64,000 bases of DNA from Ferruginibacter sp. (GTDB lineage Bacteria; Bacteroidota; Bacteroidia; Chitinophagales; Chitinophagaceae). This document shows, in pieces, positions 17,493 to 26,994 of the stretch. The translations under genes were made by a program, and so were the position numbers. A model generated the notes under the pieces. That model did no database searches and was not told where the DNA came from. It saw only the letters and a list, made by a program, of their open reading frames with translations. Numbering within the stretch: the first letter of the stretch is position 1; the number at the start of each line of letters is the position of its first letter. The stretch covers positions 124,001-188,000 of the forward strand of contig JACMLJ010000033.1 in the NCBI GenBank assembly GCA_014379625.1, given 5' to 3'.

Positions 17493-17558
17493 TGCAAATT
17501 GACCAATCACTGTACCAGTGTGCTTATTGATGCTATTTGCAAAATTCGTCAATTTGCA
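17493..17558. repeat. 11-bp perfect inverted repeat upstream of the radical SAM gene
   Basis: TGCAAATTGAC (17493-17503) and GTCAATTTGCA (17548-17558) with a 44-bp spacer that itself contains CACTGTACCAGTG. It lies 48-113 bp before the radical SAM start and could be an operator or cruciform. Confidence 0.5.
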
Positions 17559-17664
17559 TCAGTTCCTCAATTTTTAAATTCCGGGAGTGGCATGGTCCGT
17601 CTTTAACCATTCAACTTTTTACTATGATTTTGAATACAAAAATTATCTATTGCCTAATTATCAA

Positions 17665-18186
17665 TTAAATATTGCTCCTGCAAAACTCATTAAAGGCATC
17701 CTGGTCAACAACCGTTTTATTTTCGTCAATACTTAGCTGCACCAGTTTATTATTTTTAAAATCCAAAGTAAGCAGGTTGTCTTTTAAAATGATATTGGAA
17801 AATTCGTTCCACTGGTGTGGCGCGCCTGCAAACAATTTCTTTATGGAGATGCCTTCATTAGCAACTTCTATAGTTGCATTTTTGAAAAAAAATTTAACCA
17901 GGTACCCATACACCAGTAATATTACGGCGAAAGTAACGGAGTGGGTTGCAATAAAAAGAATAACCGCGGCGCTCAATAATAAAACAAATTTATTGATCCT
18001 GAATTTTACCAGCAGTGATTTTATAAAAACAGCCGCAATGAAAAGGATAATTGAGGCGGACAAATTTACAATAAAATATTCATCGCTTCGATACACCATG
18101 GCGGCTACACCGGCAAGAGCCAGCATCGACCTGGTTATGATAATATCAACATCAGGGCCATTGTCTTTTATAAAGAAAGTGTACAT
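17665..18186 (-). CDS. Membrane protein of unknown function
   Basis: I do not recognise a family. The frame is open from 18291, but a start at 18186 (MYTFFIKDNGPD) gives a more natural protein of 173 residues. It has three to four hydrophobic segments between about residues 16 and 98, then a soluble C-terminal domain of about 75 residues (VANEGISIKKLFAGAPHQWNEF) that resembles the small PH-like tail found after membrane helices in several Bacteroidota proteins. It is downstream of the arginase-family gene on the same strand. Confidence 0.65.
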   Translation of the reverse strand: MYTFFIKDNGPDVDIIITRSMLALAGVAAMVYRSDEYFIVNLSASIILFIAAVFIKSLLVKFRINKFVLLLSAAVILFIATHSVTFAVILLVYGYLVKFFFKNATIEVANEGISIKKLFAGAPHQWNEFSNIILKDNLLTLDFKNNKLVQLSIDENKTVVDQDAFNEFCRSNI

Positions 18187-18310
18187 GGTGGCAGCTAAAA
18201 AACATTGATCCCATTTTGGAGGGATAGCATTTGCAAATGGGTACGAATAACAGTTGTTAGTCAAAAAATCGCGGCTATTCCCGCCATCCATAAAAAATCA
18301 AGTCAGGTGC

Positions 18311-19405
18311 TTATGTTGCGGTGGCAGCGGTTAAGGTATTACCTGGCGCAGTTTTGGGTTCAGGATTTGAAGCAATGAGCATATTGCACATTTTAAACAG
18401 GCACCTCGCTCCTACATTTTCATCCCATTCATGCACCCGACCAATGCCTATTTCATTGAGATCGAAACCAATAAACTTACGGCCGCTTTCGAGCAGTTTT
18501 TTGAACAGGTAAAATATTTGCTCTGTTTCAAAGCCGCCCTGAACCGGTGTTCCCGTATGCGGACAAAGTTTAGGATCCAATCCGTCGATATCAAAACTGA
18601 TAAATACTTTTTCCGGTAGCTGAGCAATCATTTCATTTACCAGTCTTTGCCAGGTCTGGCCCTCGTAAAGGCGTTCTTTGATGTCTTTATCATAATAAGT
18701 TACGATCCGCTGCCCGCTTTTTTCAATATAATCCCACTCCTCTTCACAGAAATCCCTTACGCCGATCTGTACTAATTTTTTCAATTGCGGAATCTCCTCC
18801 AATGCATTGTACATAATGGATGCATGTGAATAATTGAAATTTTCGTAGGCCTTCCTCAGGTCACAATGTGCATCCACCTGTAAAATACCAAAATCACCAT
18901 GTTTTTCTGCGATCGCCTTAAAAAAGCCCAGCGGGGTACTGTGGTCCCCTCCCAGCAATCCAACCAGTTTGCCCGAATCCAGCAGGTCTTTTGTTTGCTG
19001 AAATACCCATTCGTTCATATAAATGCTGCCCGCATTTACTTCTTTCAATGTTTTGCACATAAATTTATTATCCTGTACATTCTCCCCTTCCGAAATATAA
19101 TTAATGTACAGTTCCGCTTCCTTGCGCAGGTAATCGCTTTTCATCAGAATTTTCCTGTCAACCGGGCGCATAAAAAAGCCTTCTTTCCAGGCATCTTTTA
19201 TTTCAGGGTCAAAGAGGTCTACCTGCAAACTTGCTTTAAATACATGCTCCGGGGCCCTTGCAGTACCGGCATTGAAACTTACCGTTACTTCCCAGGGTAC
19301 GGGTAAAATTATTAAACGGGCATCTTCTTCAAGAAAGGGCAATCCGAATATATTGTTATTAGGATTACCAACCGAATTGGGATTAAATAGTGAGAGGTCA
19401 GTCAT
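18311..19405 (-). CDS. Arginase/agmatinase/formimidoylglutamase family enzyme
   Basis: A binuclear-metal ureohydrolase, 364 residues from the ATG at 19405. Metal-site motifs are all visible: GGDHSTPLG, DAHCDLR and SFDIDGLDP. The N-terminal arm NIFGLPFLEEDARLIILPVPWEV is typical of the Bacteroidota formimidoylglutamase-like branch. The substrate cannot be fixed from sequence: arginine, agmatine and formimidoylglutamate are all possible and no histidine-degradation genes are adjacent. The ATG overlaps the stop of the upstream membrane gene by 8 bp (ATGACTGA), so translation is probably coupled. Confidence 0.9.
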   Translation of the reverse strand: MTDLSLFNPNSVGNPNNNIFGLPFLEEDARLIILPVPWEVTVSFNAGTARAPEHVFKASLQVDLFDPEIKDAWKEGFFMRPVDRKILMKSDYLRKEAELYINYISEGENVQDNKFMCKTLKEVNAGSIYMNEWVFQQTKDLLDSGKLVGLLGGDHSTPLGFFKAIAEKHGDFGILQVDAHCDLRKAYENFNYSHASIMYNALEEIPQLKKLVQIGVRDFCEEEWDYIEKSGQRIVTYYDKDIKERLYEGQTWQRLVNEMIAQLPEKVFISFDIDGLDPKLCPHTGTPVQGGFETEQIFYLFKKLLESGRKFIGFDLNEIGIGRVHEWDENVGARCLFKMCNMLIASNPEPKTAPGNTLTAATAT

Positions 19406-20234
19406 TACTGTGTGTTGAGTGAAAATATATTGCCAGCCGCTGCCAGGGCAAAAACGGTGCAAAGATAAGCGACTGTTCAATAAACGAAATATGTAACAGC
19501 AATAAATTCCCAAGATGGAAAATTACCAATGCAAAAAGCAGCCATTTATCAAATTTTTTTGTAAAAAAACCAACCAGGAGCGACAGGTCCGCAAGGCAGG
19601 CCAAACGGAAAAGCCACTGTGAAATCCCCGGGTGGTCAATCAAATACCTGATGGTATCCGCCTGCATGCCCTTACTATTAAAAATGAACCAGTCCGCATT
19701 CATCTGCTCTAAAATATGACTCATATTATCCGGCGACGCAAACCCTCCATAATATAATTTAAAGATGCCTGCCCCCACATATAAAAAGCATACCCAATAG
19801 CGAAGGCCATCCCATAAAAAATCAAATTTGTAGTTTCGCAGTGCCAAAAATGGTATCGGAGCCAGCAAATAACCGATCTGTGCATAATGTTTACCGGCGG
19901 CAGAGCAATAGCAAATATACAATAGCCAAACCCCGGCAACGGTTATCCAGGTAAAAAAACGCTGATCAGGAACAAAAATGCAGGTAATACAGGAAACAGT
20001 AAGTATGATATCGAATGCGAGCGAAACCCCGTAATGCTGCAGCAACCATTGAGGGATGCGGAAAATATGGAGCATCCAATACGTATTGTCACTTTGCGGT
20101 GAGATCAGTACTGGTGCCTGTAATTGAGACAAGAGGCTATTGGTGCTGAAAAAATAGACTAAAATAAGAAACAACCAGCCAAATACCAGGCTGGCCATCA
20201 TTTTCCTGGGATAATATGCCTTTGTTTCAGCCAC
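19398..20234 (-). CDS. HTTM-like polytopic membrane protein
   Basis: A 278-residue protein with about seven hydrophobic segments. The central RYWVCFLYVGAGIFKLYYGG with a nearby conserved Trp pattern resembles the HTTM/DoxX-like families, but I cannot name an activity. The start is GTG, overlapping the upstream stop as TAGTG. The 3' end overlaps the arginase-family ATG. The three genes from 20770 down to 18311 form one tightly coupled operon. Confidence 0.75.
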   Translation of the reverse strand: MAETKAYYPRKMMASLVFGWLFLILVYFFSTNSLLSQLQAPVLISPQSDNTYWMLHIFRIPQWLLQHYGVSLAFDIILTVSCITCIFVPDQRFFTWITVAGVWLLYICYCSAAGKHYAQIGYLLAPIPFLALRNYKFDFLWDGLRYWVCFLYVGAGIFKLYYGGFASPDNMSHILEQMNADWFIFNSKGMQADTIRYLIDHPGISQWLFRLACLADLSLLVGFFTKKFDKWLLFALVIFHLGNLLLLHISFIEQSLIFAPFLPWQRLAIYFHSTHSND

Positions 20235-20770
20235 TACTTAAAATAACAGGTAAAGATGACGGAATCAACCGGTGATTTCGAAAACTCCGGCTGGTATTGA
20301 ATATAAGCAGAAACCACCATCACTGAATCGAATGGATTTTTATACACAGTAGCCAGGTACCGTTTCCACCATCCGGTATATTTGGAAAATTGCAAGTGGT
20401 TATTCACTAAACCCCGTTCTACGAAATTGTAGGTATTTATCGGTAACTTATTTTTAAACCTTCTTTCAACAGTTGGTGTTATATAATCCTGGTAAGCCAA
20501 TTTTTTCATTTTGCTGAAATAAGATATGTTATTCATCAACATTTCTGATTCTCTGCCGCTTAACTGATATGGGTTAAGGTACCCCCCCTGTGTTTTAACC
20601 AGTATTACATTAAAGGAATCCTGTGGCTGATGGGCATAACTATACATACTGTAAATAAAAAAAGGTACATTTTCAATACCCTTTGCCATAAAGAAAAACT
20701 GGGCTGCCAGCGCAATAATTATTGCCCAGAAAAATGCCCTCCATTGCTGATAAACTTTTTTTAAAAACAT
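20234..20770 (-). CDS. Single-pass membrane protein of unknown function
   Basis: 178 residues with one N-terminal membrane segment (AFFWAIIIALAAQFFFMA) and a soluble, presumably periplasmic, remainder rich in Tyr, Asn and Lys. No family is recognised. Its stop overlaps the next gene's GTG start, so it probably works with the HTTM-like membrane protein. Confidence 0.7.
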   Translation of the reverse strand: MFLKKVYQQWRAFFWAIIIALAAQFFFMAKGIENVPFFIYSMYSYAHQPQDSFNVILVKTQGGYLNPYQLSGRESEMLMNNISYFSKMKKLAYQDYITPTVERRFKNKLPINTYNFVERGLVNNHLQFSKYTGWWKRYLATVYKNPFDSVMVVSAYIQYQPEFSKSPVDSVIFTCYFK

Positions 20771-20848
20771 GTGATGCTATAATTGCAAATAAAATACTGT
20801 CGCTTTAAGGTTAAACAGAAAATCAACAATTAAAAGTAGGTTTTACTT

Positions 20849-20856
20849 TATCTTTG
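20849..20856 (+). promoter_or_regulatory. Bacteroidota -7 element for ccmE
   Basis: TATCTTTG, an exact TAnnTTTG match, 21 bp before the ATG at 20878. It overlaps the alternative start at 20854, so the later start is preferred. Confidence 0.55.
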
Positions 20857-20877
20857 GCGCATAAATATATTGATACT

Positions 20878-21291
20878 ATGAAGAAAACCCATATAATAAT
20901 CCTGGTAGCTATCGCGGTTGCTATTGGTGCTTTAATCATGATGTCGGTTGATTTCTCTACATACGATACGATCGAATCGGCAAAACAAAAACAAGGCAAA
21001 TTTGTACATTTAATAGCAAAATTAGATAAAACGGTTCCCTTAGATTATAATCCTGCTAAAAACCCCAACTATCTTTCCTTTACTGCCATCGACAGTTTGG
21101 GCGGAAGGGCAAAGGTAGTTTATCTCAATACCAAGCCTGCCGAACTGGAACATAGTGAAAGAATTGTATTAAAGGGTAAAATGCAGGGAGATATTTTTGA
21201 GTGCAGCGATATTTTATTAAAATGCCCGAGCAAATACAAAGACGATAAAACGCAACTGGAGAAAACTGTTGTGGAAAATAAATACGATTAA
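20878..21291 (+). CDS. ccmE: Cytochrome c maturation protein CcmE, CxxxY type
   Basis: Periplasmic heme chaperone that holds heme covalently before transfer to apocytochrome c by CcmF. The 137-residue protein has an N-terminal signal anchor (IIILVAIAVAIGALIM) and the OB-fold strands (NYLSFTAIDSLGGRAKVVYL, RIVLKGKM, FECSDILLKC). The heme site reads CPSKY (C116, Y120) where the classic family has HxxxY. This is the cysteine variant known from some sulfate reducers and archaea. It is followed by the ccmF-type gene after a 351-bp repeat-rich gap. Confidence 0.88.
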   Translation: MKKTHIIILVAIAVAIGALIMMSVDFSTYDTIESAKQKQGKFVHLIAKLDKTVPLDYNPAKNPNYLSFTAIDSLGGRAKVVYLNTKPAELEHSERIVLKGKMQGDIFECSDILLKCPSKYKDDKTQLEKTVVENKYD

Positions 21292-21605
21292 ATGTTGATC
21301 GTTGGTGGTTGATTGGTAGTTGGTGGTTGATCAGTGGTGGTTGGTGGTTGATCTGTGGTGGTTGATAGTTGATTGTTGGTCGTTGGTCGTTGGTGGGTAG
21401 CTTTTGTCAGCAGAAAAGATCGGGAATTGACGAATATTTGGGCTCTTTTATACAATTAACAAACAACGAACAACTATCAACAAACAACAACGAACAACTA
21501 TCAACGGTCAACGAACAACTATCAACTATCAACGAACAACATTCAACGAACAAATATCAACAGTAAACAACCATCAACGCTAAACGAACAACCAACAACA
21601 ACTTG
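21292..21605 (+). repeat. Large G/T then A/C heptad inverted structure between ccmE and ccmF
   Basis: From the ccmE stop, about 110 bases (21292-21402) are nearly pure G/T with GGTTGAT and GTTGGTN words. After about 55 unique bases, about 145 bases (21459-21605) are nearly pure A/C with ATCAACN and GAACAAC words in a 7-base register. The arms are approximately complementary, so the mRNA could fold into a very long imperfect hairpin. This explains the whole ccmE-ccmF gap; I see no gene in it. Confidence 0.75.
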
Positions 21606-21642
21606 CCGCCAACTATCAACCAAATAAAGCCAACGAGAAATT

Positions 21643-24159
21643 ATGCAGTTTGAAGGAGAACACCTGTGGGCAGGTAAAGCCGGTCACTTGTTTGTATTAA
21701 TAGCTTTCACCGCTTCGTTGCTTGCCACCATCGCCTACTTTATTGCCGGTAAAAAAAATAACCCTTCAGAAAAATTATCCTGGATCCGGTTTGCAAGAAT
21801 GAGTTTCATTATCCAGGTTTTTTCAGTACTGCTGGTTTTCTCTGCTATATTTTACATTTGTTCCAATCATTATATCGAATACCTGTACGCTTATAAACAT
21901 ACTTCCAGGGAATTGGAATTTAAATATCTTTTTGCCTCAATCTGGGAAGACCAGGGCGGCAGTTTTTTGTTATGGTCGATCTGGCATTGTGTATTAGGTG
22001 TTATCCTTATACGTAAAAGCAAAGAATGGGAAGCGCCTGTTATGTCCGTCATTAGCCTTGCACAGTTATTTTTGGCGATGATGATCATGGGGGTGTATAT
22101 TTTTGGCACCAAGATAGGAAACAGCCCCTTTGTATTAACCAGGGATGAAATTCCAGGCCCCATTTTCGCTATGCCCAATTACCTCGCTATGATAAAGGAC
22201 GGGGTGGGCTTAAATGTACTGCTTCGTAACTATTGGATGGTAATCCATCCACCGGTATTATTTTTAGGATTTGCTTCCACCATTATCCCTTTTGCATATG
22301 CGTATGCAGGTCTTCAGACCAAACGGTATGGCGACTGGGTAAAACCAGCCATTCCCTGGGCATTATTTTGCACCGCTGTGTTGGGAGTTGGTATAATGAT
22401 GGGGGGCAAATGGGCCTACGAGTCTTTATCATTTGGAGGCTACTGGGCATGGGACCCTGTTGAGAATGCATCGCTGGTACCCTGGATGATTTTGATTGCC
22501 GGCCTTCACACCATGGTGATTTACAAAGCAACCGGCCATTCTTTAAGGGCAAGCTACCTGTTCGCGATACTTACCTTCGTTTTTATCCTGTATTCGACTT
22601 TTTTAACAAGAACAGGGGTTTTGGGCGATACTTCCGTACATGCTTTTGCCGAATCCGGGAGACCGATGTTTAACCTGATCCGGATTTTCTTAGGGGTGTT
22701 TACGCTGCCCGCCCTCCTGCTATTTTTTATTAATTTTAAAAAAATCCCCGCTGAACGCAGGGAAGAGACTACGGACTCCCGCGAATTCTGGATGTTTATA
22801 GGAGCGCTTGTTTTCTTTTTATCGGCGATGTTTATCATTGCCAAAACATCCACGCCGGTTATCAATGCTATTTTTGGCAGCAAACTCGCCCCACCTGAAA
22901 ACATTGAGTTCAGCTACAATAAAGTGATGGTATTGGTTGCCATTATTATCGGGATTTTGAGCGCAATTACTCAATATTTTAAATACAAAAGCACACCGGC
23001 ATCTTCCGTCATCAAAAAGATCGCCCTTCCAACAATTATAGCAGCGCTGATCACCCTGTTACTGGCGGTATTTTATCCCATTACCTATTACAAAGAAGGA
23101 TGGGGATTCCTGGGAGCTATATATTTTGCCCTCTTTGCCACCATATATGCTGCAGTTGCCAATGCCGCCTATATCTGGACCGGCTTAAATGGCAAATTAA
23201 AATCAGCAGGGGGATCTGTAGCACACCTGGGGTTTGCATTGATGATAACAGGAATGCTTATTTCCTCCGGGAATAAAAAAGTGATCAGTGAAGAGAAATT
23301 TAAAGATTTTGTGATCCAAATGGGTGTTGATCCGCTTACCAAACAGCAGGATAACCCGGCGGAAAATATAAACCTGGTGCGCCATGTTTCAAAAAAGATG
23401 GGCGCTTATACGGTCACTTACTTAAATGACAGCACCGGTACTGAAACGGGAAGGCGTTTTTATCACCTGGCTTTCGAAAGAAAAGATGATAAAACAAAGG
23501 AAATAAAGGAATCATTTACCCTGAGCCCGGATGTGTACCTGATGAAGGACAATAATATGAGCAGTAACCCGGATACAAAAAATTATTTAACACATGATGT
23601 ATTTACTTATGTCTCCTATGCACTTAATCCTGAAGCAAATAAGGATACCGGCAGTTTTACCGTAAGTGAAGTTGCCGAGGGGGATACCATATTTTATTCA
23701 AAGGGTTTTATGGTATTGGACAGGGTTGTTAAAAATCCACGCTCCAATAAGTTCAACATACCGGTAACAGGCCCGTCTGTGATGGCCGATATAACGGTTA
23801 CCGCAAAAGACAGTTCAAGGTACAATGCCTCGCCAATGATACTGGTGGATAGTTTTGGCATCAACCAGGTGGATGACACGGTTTACGCACAAAACCTTTT
23901 CGTAAAATTTGCAGGAGTTAGCACGGATCAGACAAAAATAAAGATTGGTGTAAAAGAATCCGATACCATGATTGATTTTGTAACGTTAAAGGCTTATGTA
24001 TTTCCATATATCAATCTTGTTTGGATTGGATTAATCATAATGGCCATCGGCCTTGTGATGAGCATGATCCGGAGGGCGGGCCTTTCCAAAGCGGGTGGAG
24101 CGGCAGTGCTGGCTTTTGCCGCCGCTGCATTATTTTACATGTTCTTACTGGCAAATTGA
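21643..24159 (+). CDS. ccmF: CcmF/CcsA-family cytochrome c assembly protein
   Basis: Heme lyase component that joins heme from CcmE to CxxCH cytochromes. This 838-residue polytopic membrane protein has about 14-15 hydrophobic segments. The tryptophan-rich heme-handling motif reads WGGYWAWDPVEN near residue 265, with conserved His in VIHPPVLFLGF before it. FLTRTGVLGDTSVHAF follows, as in CcmF. A large periplasmic domain (about residues 550-780) precedes the last two membrane helices. Bacteroidota proteins of this kind are also annotated as CcsA; the exact name is the only doubt. Confidence 0.92.
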   Translation: MQFEGEHLWAGKAGHLFVLIAFTASLLATIAYFIAGKKNNPSEKLSWIRFARMSFIIQVFSVLLVFSAIFYICSNHYIEYLYAYKHTSRELEFKYLFASIWEDQGGSFLLWSIWHCVLGVILIRKSKEWEAPVMSVISLAQLFLAMMIMGVYIFGTKIGNSPFVLTRDEIPGPIFAMPNYLAMIKDGVGLNVLLRNYWMVIHPPVLFLGFASTIIPFAYAYAGLQTKRYGDWVKPAIPWALFCTAVLGVGIMMGGKWAYESLSFGGYWAWDPVENASLVPWMILIAGLHTMVIYKATGHSLRASYLFAILTFVFILYSTFLTRTGVLGDTSVHAFAESGRPMFNLIRIFLGVFTLPALLLFFINFKKIPAERREETTDSREFWMFIGALVFFLSAMFIIAKTSTPVINAIFGSKLAPPENIEFSYNKVMVLVAIIIGILSAITQYFKYKSTPASSVIKKIALPTIIAALITLLLAVFYPITYYKEGWGFLGAIYFALFATIYAAVANAAYIWTGLNGKLKSAGGSVAHLGFALMITGMLISSGNKKVISEEKFKDFVIQMGVDPLTKQQDNPAENINLVRHVSKKMGAYTVTYLNDSTGTETGRRFYHLAFERKDDKTKEIKESFTLSPDVYLMKDNNMSSNPDTKNYLTHDVFTYVSYALNPEANKDTGSFTVSEVAEGDTIFYSKGFMVLDRVVKNPRSNKFNIPVTGPSVMADITVTAKDSSRYNASPMILVDSFGINQVDDTVYAQNLFVKFAGVSTDQTKIKIGVKESDTMIDFVTLKAYVFPYINLVWIGLIIMAIGLVMSMIRRAGLSKAGGAAVLAFAAAALFYMFLLAN

Positions 24160-24375
24160 TTGGGCAGCAGCGATATTTTATTTTTTGTCGCTACAATCCG
24201 GTTGGCGAACCATTCAATCCGGATCTGCGTATATCCAAAGATTATTTTCCGGGATTTAAACAATTGTGAAGTCTGATCCCGGCGCTTCCATATACCAATT
24301 ATTTGTTTTGATACGTTGTACAATTATTATAAATTTAACTGAATCGTTAACCGTAAATGGTAAATTCACTTACAA

Positions 24376-24999
24376 ATGATCCGTTTGATTAAATATAAAG
24401 TTTTATGTTTATCACTTTTTGTTGCTTTTTGTTCATCAAACAGTGAGCAACTTTACGCACAACAAAATATAAATGATACCATTTTGTCTTATGCTGTGAT
24501 CTATAATGGCGATACCATTGAAGCTAAAACACTTCCTGCCCTTGGCCTTTACTCAAGACTTACGGCAAAACAAATGAGTGACAGGGCGAAGTGGACAAGG
24601 CTTAGAAATGCCGTTTATGTAACCTATCCCTATGCAAAACGTGCAGGCACCGTAATGAACGATATGAACGCACAACTTGTAAAGATCGATAGTAAGGATG
24701 CCCGCAAGAAATATATCCAGTCGAGGGAGAAAGAATTAAAAAAAGAATTTACTGATCCGCTCACCAATTTATCGATATACCAGGGCAGGGTGCTGATGAA
24801 ACTGATTAACCGCGAAACAGGTAATAATTGTTATGATATCATAAAAGAATATAAGGGAAGTTTTACGGCCAGGTTTTATCAAACGGTAGCGTTTTTTTTC
24901 AGTAGTAGCTTAAAACAACCGTACGACAAAAGCGGGGACGATGCTGAAATGGAAAAAATTGTGCAGGAAGTGCAGCGTATGTACGGTTACAGGGGATAA
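24376..24999 (+). CDS. DUF4294 domain protein
   Basis: A 207-residue exported protein with an N-terminal signal (YKVLCLSLFVAFCSSNSEQLYAQ). The body (LSYAVIYNGDTIEAKTLPAL, WTRLRNAVYVTYPYAKRAG, LIDRETGNN-like segment LINRETGNNCYDII) matches the DUF4294 family of Bacteroidota; its function is not known to me. It is followed by bshB1, whose ATG lies 26 bp after this stop, so the two are probably co-transcribed. Confidence 0.85.
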   Translation: MIRLIKYKVLCLSLFVAFCSSNSEQLYAQQNINDTILSYAVIYNGDTIEAKTLPALGLYSRLTAKQMSDRAKWTRLRNAVYVTYPYAKRAGTVMNDMNAQLVKIDSKDARKKYIQSREKELKKEFTDPLTNLSIYQGRVLMKLINRETGNNCYDIIKEYKGSFTARFYQTVAFFFSSSLKQPYDKSGDDAEMEKIVQEVQRMYGYRG

Positions 25000-25024
25000 T
25001 AATTATTTATTCAATTATCAATTA

Positions 25025-25753
25025 ATGAAATTAGATTTACTGGTTTTTGCCGTACATCCCGATGATGCTGAACTATCCTGTGGCGGTATATTGCTGGCAG
25101 AGAAAATGAAGGGTAAAAAAACCGGCGTGGTCGATTTAACGCAGGGTGAACTGGGTACCCGCGGCAATGCCGAAACCCGTAAAGCAGAGGCCAGTGCGGC
25201 CGCTAAAATTTTACAATTAGATATAAGGGATAACCTGCAACTGGCAGACGGCTTTTTTAAAAATGACGAGGAACATCAACGGAAAGTAATTGCCGCAATC
25301 AGGAAATACCAGCCGGAAATTATTTTTTGCAATGCTCCCGAAGACAGGCATCCCGATCATGGGCGCAGCGCTAAATTAGTAGCCGATGCCGCATTTTTAT
25401 CGGGGTTAAGAAAAATAATTACCACTGATAATGGAACAATACAGGAAGCATGGCGGCCAAAATATGTTTTTAATTTTATCCAGGATAAATACCTGCAGCC
25501 AGATTTTGTGATTGATATTTCGGGTGTGATGGAAAAAAAACTGGAAGCCATCAAAGCATATGGGACTCAATTTCATAACCCGGATCTGAACGAACCCCAA
25601 ACCTATATTTCATCCCCCGATTTTTTAGAAAGTGTTATTTACCGCTCAAAAATGTTTGGTAAAATGATCGGTGTAAATTATGCGGAAGGTTTTATCAGTA
25701 AAAAAATGATAGGTTTTAACAGTTTTGATCCATTTATTAAGGAAAATACCTGA
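25025..25753 (+). CDS. bshB1: Bacillithiol biosynthesis deacetylase BshB1
   Basis: Zinc-dependent removal of acetyl from GlcNAc-malate, the second step in making the thiol bacillithiol. The 242-residue protein belongs to the LmbE/PIG-L fold. Metal motif AVHPDDAEL sits near residue 8; the following GELGTRG and the EDRHPDHGRSAK segment supply the remaining ligand and catalytic residues. The start at 25025 is chosen because the longer frame from 24941 overlaps DUF4294 and adds unrelated residues. bshA and bshC are not in the window. Confidence 0.93.
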   Translation: MKLDLLVFAVHPDDAELSCGGILLAEKMKGKKTGVVDLTQGELGTRGNAETRKAEASAAAKILQLDIRDNLQLADGFFKNDEEHQRKVIAAIRKYQPEIIFCNAPEDRHPDHGRSAKLVADAAFLSGLRKIITTDNGTIQEAWRPKYVFNFIQDKYLQPDFVIDISGVMEKKLEAIKAYGTQFHNPDLNEPQTYISSPDFLESVIYRSKMFGKMIGVNYAEGFISKKMIGFNSFDPFIKENT

Positions 25754-25822
25754 TTTCGGTATAACAAAAATCGCCTCAGCGCCAATAATCATGTACCTTG
25801 CACGCTATTAAAATTCAATGTA

Positions 25823-26893
25823 ATGGCAACTCCCAAATTCATACAAAGCGGCACCGATTTTCACCAGGAATTAAAGAAAAGGGTAAATCAGTACTTTATT
25901 GAAAGAAAAAAATCGTCTACCGGTAATTTTGGTTTGCATTTTAAAGCAGTTTTTTTCTTCGCGGCTTATTTTGCCTTGTACGCACACCTTGTATATTTTA
26001 CCCCTGCTACCTGGCTGGCAATAATTGAATGCGTACTGTTAGGTTGTTTTACCGCTGCCATTGGTTTTAATGTAATGCACGATGGCGGGCATGGAAGTTT
26101 CAGCAAGAGCAGATTTTTAAATAAACTCGCAGCCGTTTCCGTTAATTTTTTGGGTGCCAGCAGCATCATGTGGAATATGAAGCACAATATTATACATCAT
26201 ACCTATACTAATATTGATGGAGTGGATGATGATATTGAGATCAAACCCTACCTGAGAATGTGCAGCACGCAAAAACGGTATTGGATGCATCGTTTTCAGC
26301 ATTATTATGTGTGGTTCCTTTATACCTTATTACACCTGATCTGGGTTTTTCTTACAGATTATAAAAAATATTTTAAAAAAAGGATCGGGTCAGTGCCAAT
26401 TAAAAAGCTGAGTGTAAAAGAGCATTTCGGATTTTGGGGAGCTAAATTAGGATATGCCATTATTTTTATGGTAATACCGATCTTTATGGTGGGTTTTGGC
26501 AAATGGCTGGTGGGTTTTTTGATCGCCAGTATGGTAACAGGCTTTGTGATCAGTATCGTATTTCAACTGGCACATACGGTTGAACACACGCAATTTCCAC
26601 TGCCGGTAGCAGACACCAATAAAATAGACAACGAATGGGCTATTCACCAGGTAGAAACCACTGCCAACTTCGCTACCAAAAATAAACTGATCTCCTGGCT
26701 GGTGGGCGGATTGAATTTCCAGATAGAACATCATTTATTTCCGAAAGTTTCTCATATACATTACCCGGCCCTTAGTAAAATAATTAAACAAACCTGCATT
26801 GATTTTGGTATTCATTATGTGGAATATCCAAAAATGCGCCATGCCATTGCTTCGCATGCTTCGTATTTGAGAAGGATGGGAAGAGGGGATTAA
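25823..26893 (+). CDS. Membrane fatty acid desaturase
   Basis: Di-iron acyl desaturase, 356 residues, with four to five membrane segments. All three histidine boxes are visible: HDGGH near residue 90, HNIIHH near residue 125 and QIEHHLFP near residue 300. The QxxHH third box resembles the acyl-lipid or linoleoyl-CoA desaturase branch, though there is no fused cytochrome b5 domain. It would adjust membrane unsaturation. Double-bond position is not readable. A terminator follows 23 bp downstream. Confidence 0.92.
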   Translation: MATPKFIQSGTDFHQELKKRVNQYFIERKKSSTGNFGLHFKAVFFFAAYFALYAHLVYFTPATWLAIIECVLLGCFTAAIGFNVMHDGGHGSFSKSRFLNKLAAVSVNFLGASSIMWNMKHNIIHHTYTNIDGVDDDIEIKPYLRMCSTQKRYWMHRFQHYYVWFLYTLLHLIWVFLTDYKKYFKKRIGSVPIKKLSVKEHFGFWGAKLGYAIIFMVIPIFMVGFGKWLVGFLIASMVTGFVISIVFQLAHTVEHTQFPLPVADTNKIDNEWAIHQVETTANFATKNKLISWLVGGLNFQIEHHLFPKVSHIHYPALSKIIKQTCIDFGIHYVEYPKMRHAIASHASYLRRMGRGD

Positions 26894-26915
26894 ACGTATA
26901 TTTTCTGAATGAATC

Positions 26916-26950
26916 GCCTTTGTAATCTAAATAGATTCAAAGGCTTTTTT
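26916..26950 (+). terminator. Terminator of the desaturase gene
   Basis: GCCTTTGTAATCT pairs with AGATTCAAAGGC (one bulged base, 4-base loop), followed by TTTTTT. Confidence 0.85.
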
Positions 26951-26994
26951 ATATATATCAGTGCCATAAATGTATCATTTAAAATTCTTTTTTT

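Noticed and set aside
21292..21605. CRISPR-like look of regularly spaced short words between ccmE and ccmF
   Set aside because: The repeat words are 7 bases, degenerate and contiguous. There are no unique spacers of uniform length and no cas genes.
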